Shown: piece by piece, positions 10,112 to 19,663 of the stretch
How positions within the stretch are numbered: the stretch's first letter is position 1
Layout: each line of letters opens with the position of its first letter
Origin: Tridacna crocea
Lineage: Eukaryota > Mollusca > Bivalvia > Cardiida > Cardiidae
NCBI GenBank assembly: GCA_943736015.1
Contig: OX031065.1
Span: 27,852,427 to 27,916,426, forward strand
Length of the DNA stretch: 64,000 nt
Direction of reading: 5' to 3'
The notes under the pieces: model-generated
What the model saw: only the letters and a program-made list of their open reading frames with translations
The model's database searches: none
What the model was told of the DNA's origin: nothing
Position numbers and translations under genes: made by a program

Positions 10112-10151
10112 AAGCGTAACTCACATACGAGACTTAGACATGGTTAAAATG

Positions 10152-10255
10152 ACAGATTGTCCAGTTGGGGTAGAAAACTTATGGGGAGGGGAAAGATTTT
10201 TTAAAAAATGCTGGTTACCAACATATCCTACTTTTCCGACAATGTTTTCCCCCCC
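10152..10255 (-). mobile_element. Family A core fragment
   Basis: AAAATGCTGGTTACCAACAT with both arms partly preserved. Outer ends absent. Confidence 0.5.
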
Positions 10256-10267
10256 TGATCAGGGCTT

Positions 10268-10492
10268 TTAACTCATTACCACACAATCCCTACTTTTGAT
10301 GCCCCTGAGAAAGAGGCCTTTAGAAAACATTGTGGGAAAAGGAGAAAATGCTGGTAACCAGCATTTTCTCCTTTTCCCACAATGTTTTCTGCCCTTCACA
10401 AAACAAATTTCAAATTTTCAGTCACTTTTTGTCGTCTGCAAATGCTTTCAATTTGGACAAGTCTAAAATATTGTCGTTTGGTAATGAGTTAA
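10268..10492 (+). mobile_element. Family A element, forward, complete, perfect palindrome
   Basis: TTAACTCATTACCACACAAT to GTTTGGTAATGAGTTAA with both core arms at consensus. Shares its right TTAA with the next element. Confidence 0.96.
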
Positions 10493-10717
10493 CTCTTTAC
10501 CATACAACAAAATTTTGGATTTGTCCAAATTGAAAGCATTTGCAGACTACAAAATAAAAGTGAATCAAAAATTGAAAATTGATCTGGAAAGGGTAGAAAA
10601 CATTGTGGGAAAAGGAGAAAATGCTGGTTACCAGCATTTTCTCCTTTTCCCACAATGTTTTCAAAGGCTTTCTTTCTCAGGGTCGTTAAAAGTAGGGATT
10701 GTGTGGTAAAGAGTTAA
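10489..10717 (-). mobile_element. Family A element, reverse, complete
   Basis: TTAACTCTTTACCATACAAC to GTGTGGTAAAGAGTTAA with a perfect core. It is abutted B-end to B-end with the preceding forward copy over one TTAA. Confidence 0.96.
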
Positions 10718-10809
10718 GACATGTAATTGCTTGATAAAAGGTTAGATGCAGCTCACAGCTCTAAGAGAAATTTTTACTAGAAATTATTTGTCGAACATCA
10801 TATATTATC

Positions 10810-10893
10810 GATGGCTGAGTGCAACACTATCCTAAGTGCCTATACAAAGTATACAAAGTATAGGCACTTAGGATAGTGTTGCACTTACCCATC
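10810..10893. mobile_element. 84-bp near-perfect hairpin MITE
   Basis: GATGG, then GAGTGCAACACTATCCTAAG and GTGCCTATAC, inverted after an AAAGTATACAAA loop, ending CCATC. Only this copy is seen here. Confidence 0.87.
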
Positions 10894-10924
10894 AAAATAT
10901 GAAATATGGCTCAAGGATAGTACA

Positions 10925-11119
10925 ATATCCAGAGTTTCAGATAAGAGGGAGTGATGGCATCCAGAATCCATTATTACTCTTCGAAACCCTATGTTGTGGG
11001 TACTCATTAGAATTGTCTCGAATAATAATGAGTACCCATAACACAGGGTTTAGTGGATTATAATTGATATTTTCAATTTTGAAATCCAAGTCACTCCTTC
11101 TATCTGGAGCTCTGAATAT
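10925..11119. mobile_element. MITE D, copy 1
   Basis: Terminal inverted repeats ATATCCAGAGTTTCAGATAA and, at the right, TATCTGGAGCTCTGAATAT. Inner parts (GGGTACTCATTAGAAT) are also partly inverted. Second copy at 41685. Confidence 0.72.
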
Positions 11120-11122
11120 CTT

Positions 11123-11351
11123 TTAACTCATTACTACACGAGAAAATTTTAGACTAGTTCAAATTGAAAGCATTTGCTGACAACAAAATAAAAGTGACTG
11201 AAAAATTGAAATTTGTTCTGGGAAGGCTAGAAAACACTGTGGGAAAAGGAGAAAATGCTGGTTACCAGCATTTTCTCCTTTTCCTACAGTGTTTTCAAAA
11301 GTCTTCTTTCTCTGGGGCGTCAAAAGTAGGAATTGTGTGGTAATGGGTTAA
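11123..11351 (-). mobile_element. Family A element, reverse, complete
   Basis: TTAACTCATTACTACACGAG to GTGTGGTAATGGGTTAA. Both core arms carry ACACTGT instead of ACATTGT, a paired change. Confidence 0.95.
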
Positions 11352-11512
11352 TTACCGTATTGGAAAGATTATGGGAAAAAGCATCTTCGCAAGCCAAGGA
11401 TACTAAGGTAGTACTAACAAACAAAGTGGAGTTAGTATCCTTGGCTTGTGAAGATGGGGAAAAGGAGAAAATGGTGGTTACAAGAACAATGTTTTCTAAA
11501 GTGTATGTCATC
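11348..11512 (+). mobile_element. Family A fragment split by a Mutator-like MITE
   Basis: TTAATTACCGTATTGG and GATTATGGGAAAAA precede the MITE. GGGAAAAGGAGAAAATGG continues after it. Confidence 0.55.
11382..11456. mobile_element. 75-bp Mutator-like MITE
   Basis: Arms CATCTTCGCAAGCCAAGG and its inverse close to GAAGATG. Flanked by GGGAAAAAG (11373-11381) and GGGAAAAGG (11457-11465), a 9-bp target duplication inside the core arm of a family A element. Same TIR as 18050 and 42001. Confidence 0.85.
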
Positions 11513-11630
11513 ATATGATCCCAAAACTGTGGAATCACTTGATGAAGGGTCTGACCAGTACGACCCAGCATCTTTGCCTACATTCCACGATTACAAACAG
11601 CTTAATATGATAATTCTAGTTGCATCAAGC

Positions 11631-11795
11631 CAACATGGAAAATTATGTGGTGGAAAAAAAGGTAAAAGGTACTTGTGATGACCAACTGCTTCTTTTACCA
11701 CAACGCTTTCAAAGAAATCTATCAAGTTTCCATTAAGGATAAAAACCCTTTAACAATCTAAAGACTCCAGTTTGTTTGGTAATGGCAAAGGGGTT
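11631..11795 (+). mobile_element. Possible decayed family A element
   Basis: Weak core arms (ATGTGGTGGAAAAAAAGG, TACCACAACGCTTTC) and an end GTTTGTTTGGTAATGGCAAA. Confidence 0.3.
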
Positions 11796-11880
11796 GTATC
11801 AATCAGTAACTTAAATGAATCAATTAATTCTCTTCATTAACTTGCATTCAAACTAATCAATTACACGATATGCAGCAATT

Positions 11881-12045
11881 TTAACCCTGAACCAAACAAC
11901 CCCTTCTTTTCATAACTTTAGGAAAGAATGCTTTTGAAATGGACAGTGTAGATCAGAGATTAGACTGCATGTTAAGAGCATTCTGATCTTAATCTACACT
12001 ATCCACAAAAGCTTCTGGTGTCATCAATAGTATGGAAAGAGTTAA
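11881..12045 (+). mobile_element. TTAA element with family A end and family C palindrome
   Basis: Starts TTAACCCTGAACCAAACAAC with the family A motif GAAAGAATGCTTTTGAAA. The centre is the family C hairpin GGACAGTGTAGATCAGAGAT with inverse partner TCTTAATCTACACTATCC. Ends AAGAGTTAA and shares TTAA with the next element. Confidence 0.68.
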
Positions 12046-12270
12046 CCCGTTACCACACAATCCCCATTTTTTTTTTACTTTGAGAAAGAAGCCTGTGGAA
12101 AACATTGTGGGAAAAGGAGAAAATGCTGGTAACCAACATTTTCTCCTTTTCCCACAATGTTTTCTATGATATCAGAGAGTTCAAGTTCATTTGCATAATT
12201 CTGAATCTATTCTTTGAAGATGTTTTGAACTAGAAAGAGTTCAAAATTCAACTTTTGGGAAAGGGATTAA
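12042..12270 (+). mobile_element. Family A element, forward, atypical right end
   Basis: TTAACCCGTTACCACACAAT with a good core. The right third differs from the usual B-end and terminates TTTTGGGAAAGGGATTAA. Confidence 0.87.
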
Positions 12271-12283
12271 GGGGGCTTTTCAG

Positions 12284-12358
12284 AGTTCTACCTCAGCAAT
12301 CTTCAGTAAAAGTACGGGAAGTACAGACAGCGTGGCTAATGTGGAGAAGGCAGCCCAG
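12284..12358 (+). CDS. Candidate internal exon, function unknown
   Basis: A 75-nt segment lies between a plausible acceptor (GGGCTTTTCAG ending at 12283) and a strong donor (CAG|GTAAAG starting at 12359). It is open in phase 0 and translates to SSTSAIFSKSTGSTDSVANV, then EKAAQ. Codons are less AT-biased than the surroundings and I see no other copy in this window, unlike the repeats around it. It begins 13 bp after a family A element. The peptide is Ser/Thr-rich and not one I can assign. It is the best exon candidate here, but a chance open stretch of this length is common, so confidence is limited. RNA reads across the two splice sites would settle it. Confidence 0.4.
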
Positions 12359-12971
12359 GTAAAGCTTATTAAGTTTGGTTGTTCCACACAAGATTCAGGC
12401 AAAAAGCAGAATAATCAGTTTGATGATATAGCGTTTAAATACTTGTACTTTTTAGATTTCACTTTTAGATGAACTTTCCATACATTTTTACTTTCTTATT
12501 AGTTGGACAGATTGGTTGCTTGATCAGACCAACATCAACTATTGAATACAAGAGGATGACAATGGTTGCAATGGGATAAGCAAATATGAACCTGATTGGC
12601 ATAGATCAGTCTATGAATTTGTAAGTTGACAATGTTAATATAATAATTATAATAGTTGATCAATAAATTTGTAGACACCGTTGATATCTCAGTCACAAAT
12701 AAGTGGCAATAACTCCACTGCTCTTGAATTTTACAATTTTGTAGAACCATAAAATGACACCGCAATACATGTGTGCAAATTCTAAAAGAACTTTATTTGG
12801 TATATGGACACTACAAAATCACCAAGGCAACAAAATGCAGTGAGACCACCACAGCTCATAATCATATATTGTTGAAAATGGCACATCATTAGAATTAAGA
12901 TTAATTTTGGCACACATTAGACCATAATGGAAATGATGTAAACATCAATGAACAACATCTTCAAAACCAGA
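12359..12971. other. No recognised feature
   Basis: AT-rich; would be intron if the adjacent exon is real. Confidence 0.4.
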
Positions 12972-13500
12972 AAACAAGAGGGCCATGATGGCCCAGTATC
13001 ACTCCACTGGCTAATCAGTAAAAACACTACAAACCAAACATTGCAATACTTAGCCAATTAGTTTCAAACTTGAAGTCATACAAAATTTTTTCAATAAAAT
13101 CCAACAAGAAAGTTATGACCCCTGGCCAAAGCCATTTTTGACCACAAAAGCTATAATTACTTGAATCCTGATAGAGGACATCCCACAAGATAAAGCCCCA
13201 TACCAAATAATACAGGTCTTGAATGTGTGGTTATAAACAAGAAGATTTTCAAACTTTCCTCAATAAAAAGCCCTGTAAAACATGAGACCCATGAGACTGA
13301 GCCAAATTTAGTGGCCCTAGGCCTTATCATGGTTAGAAACAAGATAATTTATAAAGATTTCACTACAAAACTTGTGACCCCGGGTGTGGGGGCAAATTGA
13401 CCCCAAGGCACCTCTACCTAGAGGCCAACTAGATAAAGCTGATATGCAAATTTGGTAGTCCTAGGCCTTATGGCTAGGTACAAGAAGATTTTCCCAAATT
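12972..13500 (+). mobile_element. Helentron/pearl-like element, 5' part
   Basis: Starts AACAAGAGGGCCATGATGGC, a 5' terminal motif with a short hairpin, shared with 14991. Units with GACCCC..GCC and AGGCCTTATGG..AACAAGAAGATTTTC follow. No (ACGG)n tract or 3' hairpin is found. Confidence 0.55.
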
Positions 13501-13940
13501 AAGCCTACGTTATTGCAACATGCAACGTCATTAGGGCAAAGAGCTGTGATAAAGTTTTCTTTGCCAAAGTTGAAACTTATTTGCTTTTGGTCAATTCTAT
13601 GCATGTCCAGGGATGATTCTATCTCAAGATTAGACTGAATGAAATTGTCTTTCAGGTTAATTCAGCACACCAAAGTCTTATACAATAGAACCACACTCCA
13701 GACAAGTACACCCAAATTGTTGTATCTTTTAATTCCTTACTGCAAGACAGTGCCAAACAATAAGAGAGTTTCTATCTTCCTTCACATTTTTATGATTATT
13801 TTCAAGCTCTTTCAATAGTGTAACAATGTTCTATTCTGCCGCAGACAGTTTAAATTAAGCCTTCCCTCGTTATAATTATGTTACTTAGTGCAACCATGGT
13901 ACATACAATTGTAAGTCAGTGAAGCGTTCTGAAAAATGAG

Positions 13941-14207
13941 GTTTACCATATGAGAAAATTTTAGACTGGTCCAAATTGAAAGCATTCGCTGATGACAAAC
14001 TAAAGGCGACTGAAAAATAGAAAGTTAGTTTTGGAAGGGTAGAAAACACTGTGGCAAAAGTAGAAAATGCTGAAAATGCTCCATTTCCCACAATGTTTTT
14101 TACTCTTTACAAAACAAATTTCAAATTTTAAGTCACTTTTATTTTGTCATCTGCAAATGCTTTCGATTTGGACAAGCCTACTATATTTTCATCTGGTAAT
14201 GAATTCA
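13941..14207. mobile_element. Family A composite with two B-ends
   Basis: Left side is a reverse B-end (GGTCCAAATTGAAAGCATTC), right side a forward B-end (AAATGCTTTCGATTTGGAC). The core is collapsed to AAATGCTGAAAATGC. No A-end is present, giving a long imperfect inverted repeat. Confidence 0.82.
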
Positions 14208-14292
14208 AGCATTCTCTTGGAACCATTCACTGGATTTAACAAAGTAATGAGTTAGGTATAAGTATGCCAAGGTGTTCACTTGTAACCATAAA

Positions 14293-14838
14293 TTAAAGGT
14301 GGCCCTTGAAATTTTGGGATGAAAATTTTACATAAATCCAAAAAAATCATCCTTATACTCCTAAAGCCTTTTATTTTCATTCATAAAACCCCAGTAGCCG
14401 AAAACCGCCCGACAACATGAGAAATTAGAAATTTACTACGGCCCAGGTTGACACCAACGGGAGACACGTTCTATTTTTAGATGATCAATTCACTCATTTA
14501 CATACAGGAATACACAGATGAAGTTTCAAAGATAGCGTCCAAAAAAGACATTATGGAAAAGAATTATTACATGTTTGTTATGTAATGGAATTTAAGAGTT
14601 ATGAGTCACATGCAGTCACTTGCATTCCCAAAATGCTTTATTGATTTTTGGCGCGAAATCTAGAAATGCCTTAAGAAGCTATGTAGCCTTTTAAGGGAAC
14701 ACCATCAAATTTTTTTTTTCGTAATTTTATGAATCTTAATTATTGATGATTTGTGTTATTTTTTCATATGAATTTCAGTGGTACATGTATATAGTTTTCA
14801 ATCTGATAGGTGTAAAAATTCTAAATAGCCACCTTTAA
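14293..14838. mobile_element. TTAA-flanked element with AGGTGGC inverted ends
   Basis: TTAA|AGGTGGCCCTTGAAATTTT at the left mirrors AATTTT-like sequence then AGCCACCT|TTAA at the right. 546 bp, no transposase. TTAA target suggests a piggyBac- or Kolobok-type source. Confidence 0.62.
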
Positions 14839-15464
14839 GGTAATAAAGGAAGTAACCATGCTAAAACTGATGTAACAATGCCAAAGCATTCACTCCAATG
14901 AATCAATGCAAGAGCATTCTATAACAAGAAACTAAACAAAAGCATCTTACTATGATGGAAATTGGCAAAGCAGTCTATAACAAGTAACTAAACAAGAGGA
15001 CCATGATGGTCCTATATCACTCACCTGAGTACTAAGCAGCAAAGGTCTACAACAAAGACTATAATTACCAAATATTGAGGTTCAAGGGCTAATGATGATG
15101 AAACAAGAGCGGCAAATTGTCGCAAAATATGCAATCCCACCGCCAGTTCTACAAACAATTTGACTTGAGACTTCAAAATTCCACTCTAGACAAGCAAGCA
15201 ATACTATTAAAATCAAGATCAAAGTAGAATTACTCAAAATCCATGCTAGGTAGAGTTATTGTTCTTGAACACAGTACTCTGTAATATCACAACAAACATG
15301 CATACCAATTTTGAAGTCGCTCTTACTTGAGGTGACAAAGTTATATTCCAAACAAGCATTCAATGCAGAGTCATGTGAGATTTTATTGAGACAGACATTC
15401 TAACAAATTTTCAATTCAGCTTAGCAAGAAATGTGGTCTCAAGAGTGCTCACAAGAAGACTTTT

Positions 15465-16440
15465 AAAGATTTCCCTTTTTATCTCTATGTGAAATCTGAG
15501 ACCAACAACATAGGGCTAACTTTCACACCAGGACCATAATTTGAAGTATTTTGGTAGAGGGCCACTAGATGATGCTACATACCAAATATGAAAGCTCTAG
15601 TCCTTATGGTTTGGGAGAAGAAGATTTTCTAAGATTTCCTTCTTTATCACTATGTGAAATCCGAGAACCCATAACATAGGGCTAATTTGAGGTATATAGG
15701 TAGAGGGCCACTAGATGATGCTACATGCCAAATATGAAAGCTCTGGCCATTACCGTTTGGGACAAATAGATTTTTTAAGATTTCCTTCTTTATCGCTATG
15801 TGAAATCCGAGACCCACAATATAGGGCCAATTCTTTATATCAGGGACATAATTTGAAGTATTTTGGTAGAGAGCCGCTAGATGATGCTACATGCCAAATA
15901 TGAAAGCTCTAGCCATTACCATTTAGACAAGAAGGTTTTTAAAGATGTCCTTCCTTGTCTCTATGTGAAATCCAAGACCAACAACATAGGTTTAATTTTC
16001 ACAGCAGGGCCATAATTTGAAGTATTTTGGTAGAGGGCCACTAGATGATGCTGCATGCCAAATATGAAACCTCTAGCCCTTACGGTTTGGAACAAGAAAA
16101 TTTTCTAAGATTTCCTTCTTTATCTCTTTGTGAAATCCAAGACCCCACAACATAGGGCTAATTTCTGCACTATGGTGATAATTTGAAGTATTTTAGTAGA
16201 GGGCCACTAGATGATGCTACATGCCAAATATGAGAGCTCTAGCCCTTAGGGTTTGAGACAAGAAGATTTTCTTAGATTTCCTTCTTTATCTCTATGTAAA
16301 ATCTAAGAACCCAAAATATAGGGACAATTTCAACACTAGAGCCATGATTTGAAGTTTTTTGGAAGACAGCCATTAGATGATGCTACATGCCAAATATCAA
16401 AGCTCAAGCCCGTACAGTTTTGGACAAAAAGATTTTTAAA
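15465..16440 (+). repeat. Six tandem ~165-bp units
   Basis: Each unit carries AGATTTCCTTCTTTATC, TATGTGAAATCCGAGACC, AATTTGAAGTATTTTGGTAG and GGGCCACTAGATGATGCTAC with small indels (one unit ~17 bp shorter). They explain the open frames seen here. Confidence 0.8.
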
Positions 16441-16594
16441 GTTTTTTCACTCGGTTGCCATGGCAACCAGAGTTCTTCATGGAATTGAAATCTTTGAAGT
16501 ATTTTGAAAGTGCATCACCTAGGGATCATTTCTGTGAAGTTTGATTGAAATCTGAGTGTTTGTTTAGGAGGAGACGATTTTTTTGTAATTGAGA

Positions 16595-16626
16595 ACGGAC
16601 GGACGGACGGACAGACGGACGGACGA
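16595..16626 (+). repeat. (ACGG)n microsatellite
   Basis: About eight ACGG/ACAG repeats near the 3' end of the Helentron-like element. Confidence 0.95.
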
Positions 16627-16647
16627 CGAACATTGATCGATCACAAT

Positions 16648-16681
16648 AGCTCACCTTGAGCACTTCGTGCTCAGGTGAGCT
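16648..16681 (+). repeat. 3'-terminal hairpin of the Helentron-like element
   Basis: AGCTCACC-T-TGAGCAC pairs with GTGCTCA-GGTGAGCT around a TTC loop. Confidence 0.85.
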
Positions 16682-16820
16682 AACAAAAGCATCTTACTAT
16701 GATGGAACTTGGCAAACAGCATTCAGTTTTCACTAAGAACTGTCACCGAAAACCACTAACTCTGTTCATGTTTTCTGTATTTTGTCAATGTTACACTTGG
16801 GACCTCTGATCTTTCATGCT

Positions 16821-17145
16821 AAGCCCCGGTAGCTCAGTCGGTAGCATGCAGGACTTGAGGACAAGGGTTCATAGGTTCGCTTGATAGCTGTGACCCCTGG
16901 TTTTGCAAATTTCTTTCCGAGAATTGTTGGCAGTCAACGTGAAAGGGATTCATTCCTCTCTCACAGTTGATCATTATTTTGACAATGAAAATGTGAGAAA
17001 GCAGCCAGTGGCTTGGAAAGACTGGAAAGAAGATTGTGTGAAGCACAGGTAAAAGAGACCCCAGGAAAGCATGGATAGGTTAACTAGCCACTGCATGAAC
17101 TGAAGTAATGTTGAAAATGGCATTAAACACCACACAATCAATCCA
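16821..17145 (+). mobile_element. SINE-2, nearly complete
   Basis: Head AAGCCCCGGTAGCTCAGTCG (A box) and GGGTTCATAGGTTCGCTTG (B-box region). Body GAAAGCAGCCAGTGGCTTGG and CCCAGGAAAGCATGGATAGG, tail CACACAATCAATCCATCAG. Confidence 0.8.
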
Positions 17146-17248
17146 TCAGTCTGATCTAGTAATTTCCATGGTCTGGTCTTTGATCTACCTAGTCTGGCCT
17201 GGTATTTGATTTTGGACTAAGCCAGCTTCACCAATCAATCTGAGTTTT

Positions 17249-17438
17249 TCACCAGAGAAAGAAGCCTTCTGAAAACATGGCAGAGAAGAGAGAAAATGCT
17301 GGTGAATAGCATTTTTTCCTTTTCTTACAATGTATTCCACCCTTCTGAAAACAAATTTCATTTTTTCAGTGACATTGTTTTGTCCTCGGCAAATGCATCC
17401 AAAATGGGCTATCTAAAATTATGTCTTGGTTAAAAATT
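17249..17438 (+). mobile_element. Family A element, forward, decayed
   Basis: GAGAAAGAAGCCTTCTGAAA, a worn core AAATGCTGGTGAATAGCATT and a weak B-end. Confidence 0.62.
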
Positions 17439-17525
17439 TGATGGAGCAGCAACTTTTCGAGCCATTCTCTGACATTTCATGATTATGTGTATCAGGAGCT
17501 TTTCAGCTGATTAAGAGCACTTTCT

Positions 17526-17720
17526 ACATTTTGATGCCCCTGAGAAAGAAGCCTTTAGAAAACATTGTGGGAAAATGGTTACAAGCATATTCTCCTTTTC
17601 CAACAATGTTTTCTACCCTTCACAAAACCAATTTCAGATTTTCAGTCACTTTCACTTTGTCGTCTGCAAATGCTTTCGATCTGGACGAGCCTAAAATTTT
17701 GCCGTTTGGTAATGAGTTAA
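17526..17720 (+). mobile_element. Family A element, forward, partial core
   Basis: GATGCCCCTGAGAAAGAAGC to TTTGGTAATGAGTTAA. The left arm loses AGGAGAAAATGCT, so the centre is AAAATGGTTACAAGC. Confidence 0.82.
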
Positions 17721-17804
17721 GACCATGGTCTGGCAAATGATTTTGGTGATGAATTGTATCAAGCAAGCCATCACAATTACTCATAGATCCATAAAATGAA
17801 TGTT

Positions 17805-18012
17805 GTATTGCTTGTATTAGGGTTTAACGCCACTATAACAGCTAAGGTCATATCATGGCGGTCGATGATACACATGTGTTTCTTGGCTTTCTTACACCAG
17901 TACTAACACAACTTTCTTTCCAAAGCCACCAACTACTTTTCTCCCATGCTTCAGCAGAGGTGAGAAGCGAAAATACGCCATAAAGAAGGTTCGCCTAAAC
18001 CGGGTATCTTTC
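17805..18012 (-). mobile_element. SINE-1, minus strand, head truncated
   Basis: Reverse of the body seen at 964 and 60561: GTTTAACGCCACTATAACAG, ATCATGGCGGTC, AACACAACTTTCTTTCCAAA. Ends in GCCTAAACCGGGTATC, within the tRNA-like head. Confidence 0.78.
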
Positions 18013-18049
18013 CGTATAGGAATGTTTGGTACAGAATCAGGCCTATACC

Positions 18050-18542
18050 CATCTTCGCGAGCCAAGGCTTTGATCACTATGTGGATTGTACCTTGGCGGA
18101 TTGAGCCGGATTTTGAGATTCTCACAATACGCCCCCCACTGAATGCTGGTTATTATTCCCCTTTACATCATATTTCTGGTAGCCAATGAAATATTGTTTA
18201 ACAAACCGCTTACAAATACAATAATTCAACATGAATCAATAACCACAAACGTACTTCGAAATTCCATCGTAAAGTGCTGGAATATAGCCTAAAGCCTCCG
18301 ATAATTGATTGGTCACAGATATGGTGCACATCCACAGAGATATCCATGTTTACCTTCTATTTTCATTCAAAAGGTTGCGACCTTGTAAAAAAAAGAATTT
18401 TCATAAAAAAATCAAATGCTACAAGCGATTTGATTCATGCAGTTAGAGACGGCCACAACCAATGAAAGTGCGTATCGCGTGAATGTAAAAATCAAGCTCG
18501 ATCCACCAAAGGTAGAGTAGCGTCACCTGGCTCGCAAAGATG
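18050..18542. mobile_element. Mutator-like MITE, 493 bp
   Basis: TIR CATCTTCGCGAGCCAAGG and right inverse CCTGGCTCGCAAAGATG. 9-bp target duplication GCCTATACC (18041-18049) and GCCAATACC (18543-18551), one mismatch. Body related to 42001, in the opposite orientation. Confidence 0.87.
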
Positions 18543-18760
18543 GCCAATACCACACAAACTCAAACTCAATTTTAAAGACCCAGAGGAAGTGTGCTTATGA
18601 AAATATGTTGGGAAAAGAAGAAAATGCTGGTTATCAACATTTTCTTCTTTTTCTCAAAATGCTTTCCAACATTCTAAACAAAAATCTTATTTTTTTCACA
18701 TTTGATCTGTCATCAGAAATATCTGCTTAAAATTGTGTATTTTGTGTGGCTGATGGTTAA
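18543..18760 (+). mobile_element. Family A element, forward, interrupted at its left end
   Basis: GCCAATACCACACAAACTC, a core in which both arms read AAGAAGAAAAT instead of AAGGAGAAAAT (paired change), and an end GTGTGGCTGATGGTTAA. The Mutator-like MITE sits in its terminal repeat. Confidence 0.75.
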
Positions 18761-18966
18761 GGAGAACCTATAAAAGAAGGCCATTCTTGTTTATTCATTT
18801 GGCTTCATGAGGTCAGAGGGTAACTTCTTCATTAAAAAGTAATTAAATCTATGATAATCTCTAAATAATGGGATATCGTGAGGTAGAACTGTTCTTGGTG
18901 AACAGTTTATAGAAAGCCAATGTTATTTCAAACTCATGGAAGCATTCATTTGCATACATGCACACT

Positions 18967-19198
18967 GTAACCCTTCCCAGAACAATCCTGGGTTTCTGGA
19001 ACCAATTTATAAAAAACTTTTGGAATTATATTTGGAAAAGGGGAAAAAAAGGTGGTTACCAGCATTTCTTTCATTCCAAATCATGATTTTCACCCATTGA
19101 AAGAAAAATAATTATCTGTATCATTTGAGCCAGATTTAATTCCATCTGTATTTTTAATTTAGACTTGTACAAAATTTTGTTGTTGGGTACGGAGTTTA
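18967..19198 (+). mobile_element. Family A element, forward, diverged
   Basis: TAACCCTTCCCAGAACAATC, a worn core GGTGGTTACCAGCATTTC and end TGTTGTTGGGTACGGAGTTT. Confidence 0.67.
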
Positions 19199-19229
19199 CC
19201 GTTAGCAAACCTTCCATGGATATATTTGG

Positions 19230-19300
19230 TTTCAAGACAGTGTAACACCAAGATCACACTATACAGAACATACAGCCTAAAGATTTACTCCATTCAACAC
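19230..19300. repeat. Decayed family C hairpin
   Basis: CAGTGTAACACCAAGATCAC and ACAGAACATACAGCC; right arm mostly lost. Confidence 0.4.
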
Positions 19301-19663
19301 TTTGTGAGATATGTTACCAAACCAATCTTGAATTACAAAAAGATTGGATCCCGTTTCAGACTGAAAATATCCATTTCATTCCCTTGGTGTCTACAGAGAT
19401 GAACTGCAGTAATAATAACATTCATGGACCAAAATAACTCAGCAATGTTGATGAAGCTAATCACAATCCAATATCATGCATTATGCTTCTTTGAACGATT
19501 CTGGCAGATGTAACCAAAATCAGTCATTCTAAAACCAGAGTTTTATTATTACAGACATTGTATTATTGAATGTTCAAATCCACACAGCAGGCAGGTGTTT
19601 TCTGATAATCATGGTTGATAGTTGGTCCAAAAGCTGCTCAAATAATGGTCGCAGAATGCTTAC
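19301..19663. other. No recognised feature
   Basis: Apparently low-copy sequence next to the candidate exon. Confidence 0.35.

Larger units (their letters stand above)
14991..16683 (+). mobile_element. Helentron/pearl-like element, 1.7 kb, complete
   Basis: 5' AACAAGAGGACCATGATGGT with a small hairpin, six tandem ~165-bp units, an (ACGG)n tract and a 3' hairpin AGCTCACCTTGAGCAC / GTGCTCAGGTGAGCT. It interrupts a local repeat: ACAAAAGCATCTTACTATGA occurs at 14936 and again just after the element, with no obvious target duplication, as expected of Helitron-type insertion. No Rep/helicase is encoded. Confidence 0.77.

Noticed and set aside
14991..16683. CRISPR-like array (regular repeats)
   Set aside because: Units are ~165 bp, diverged and contiguous without spacers; the genome is eukaryotic.
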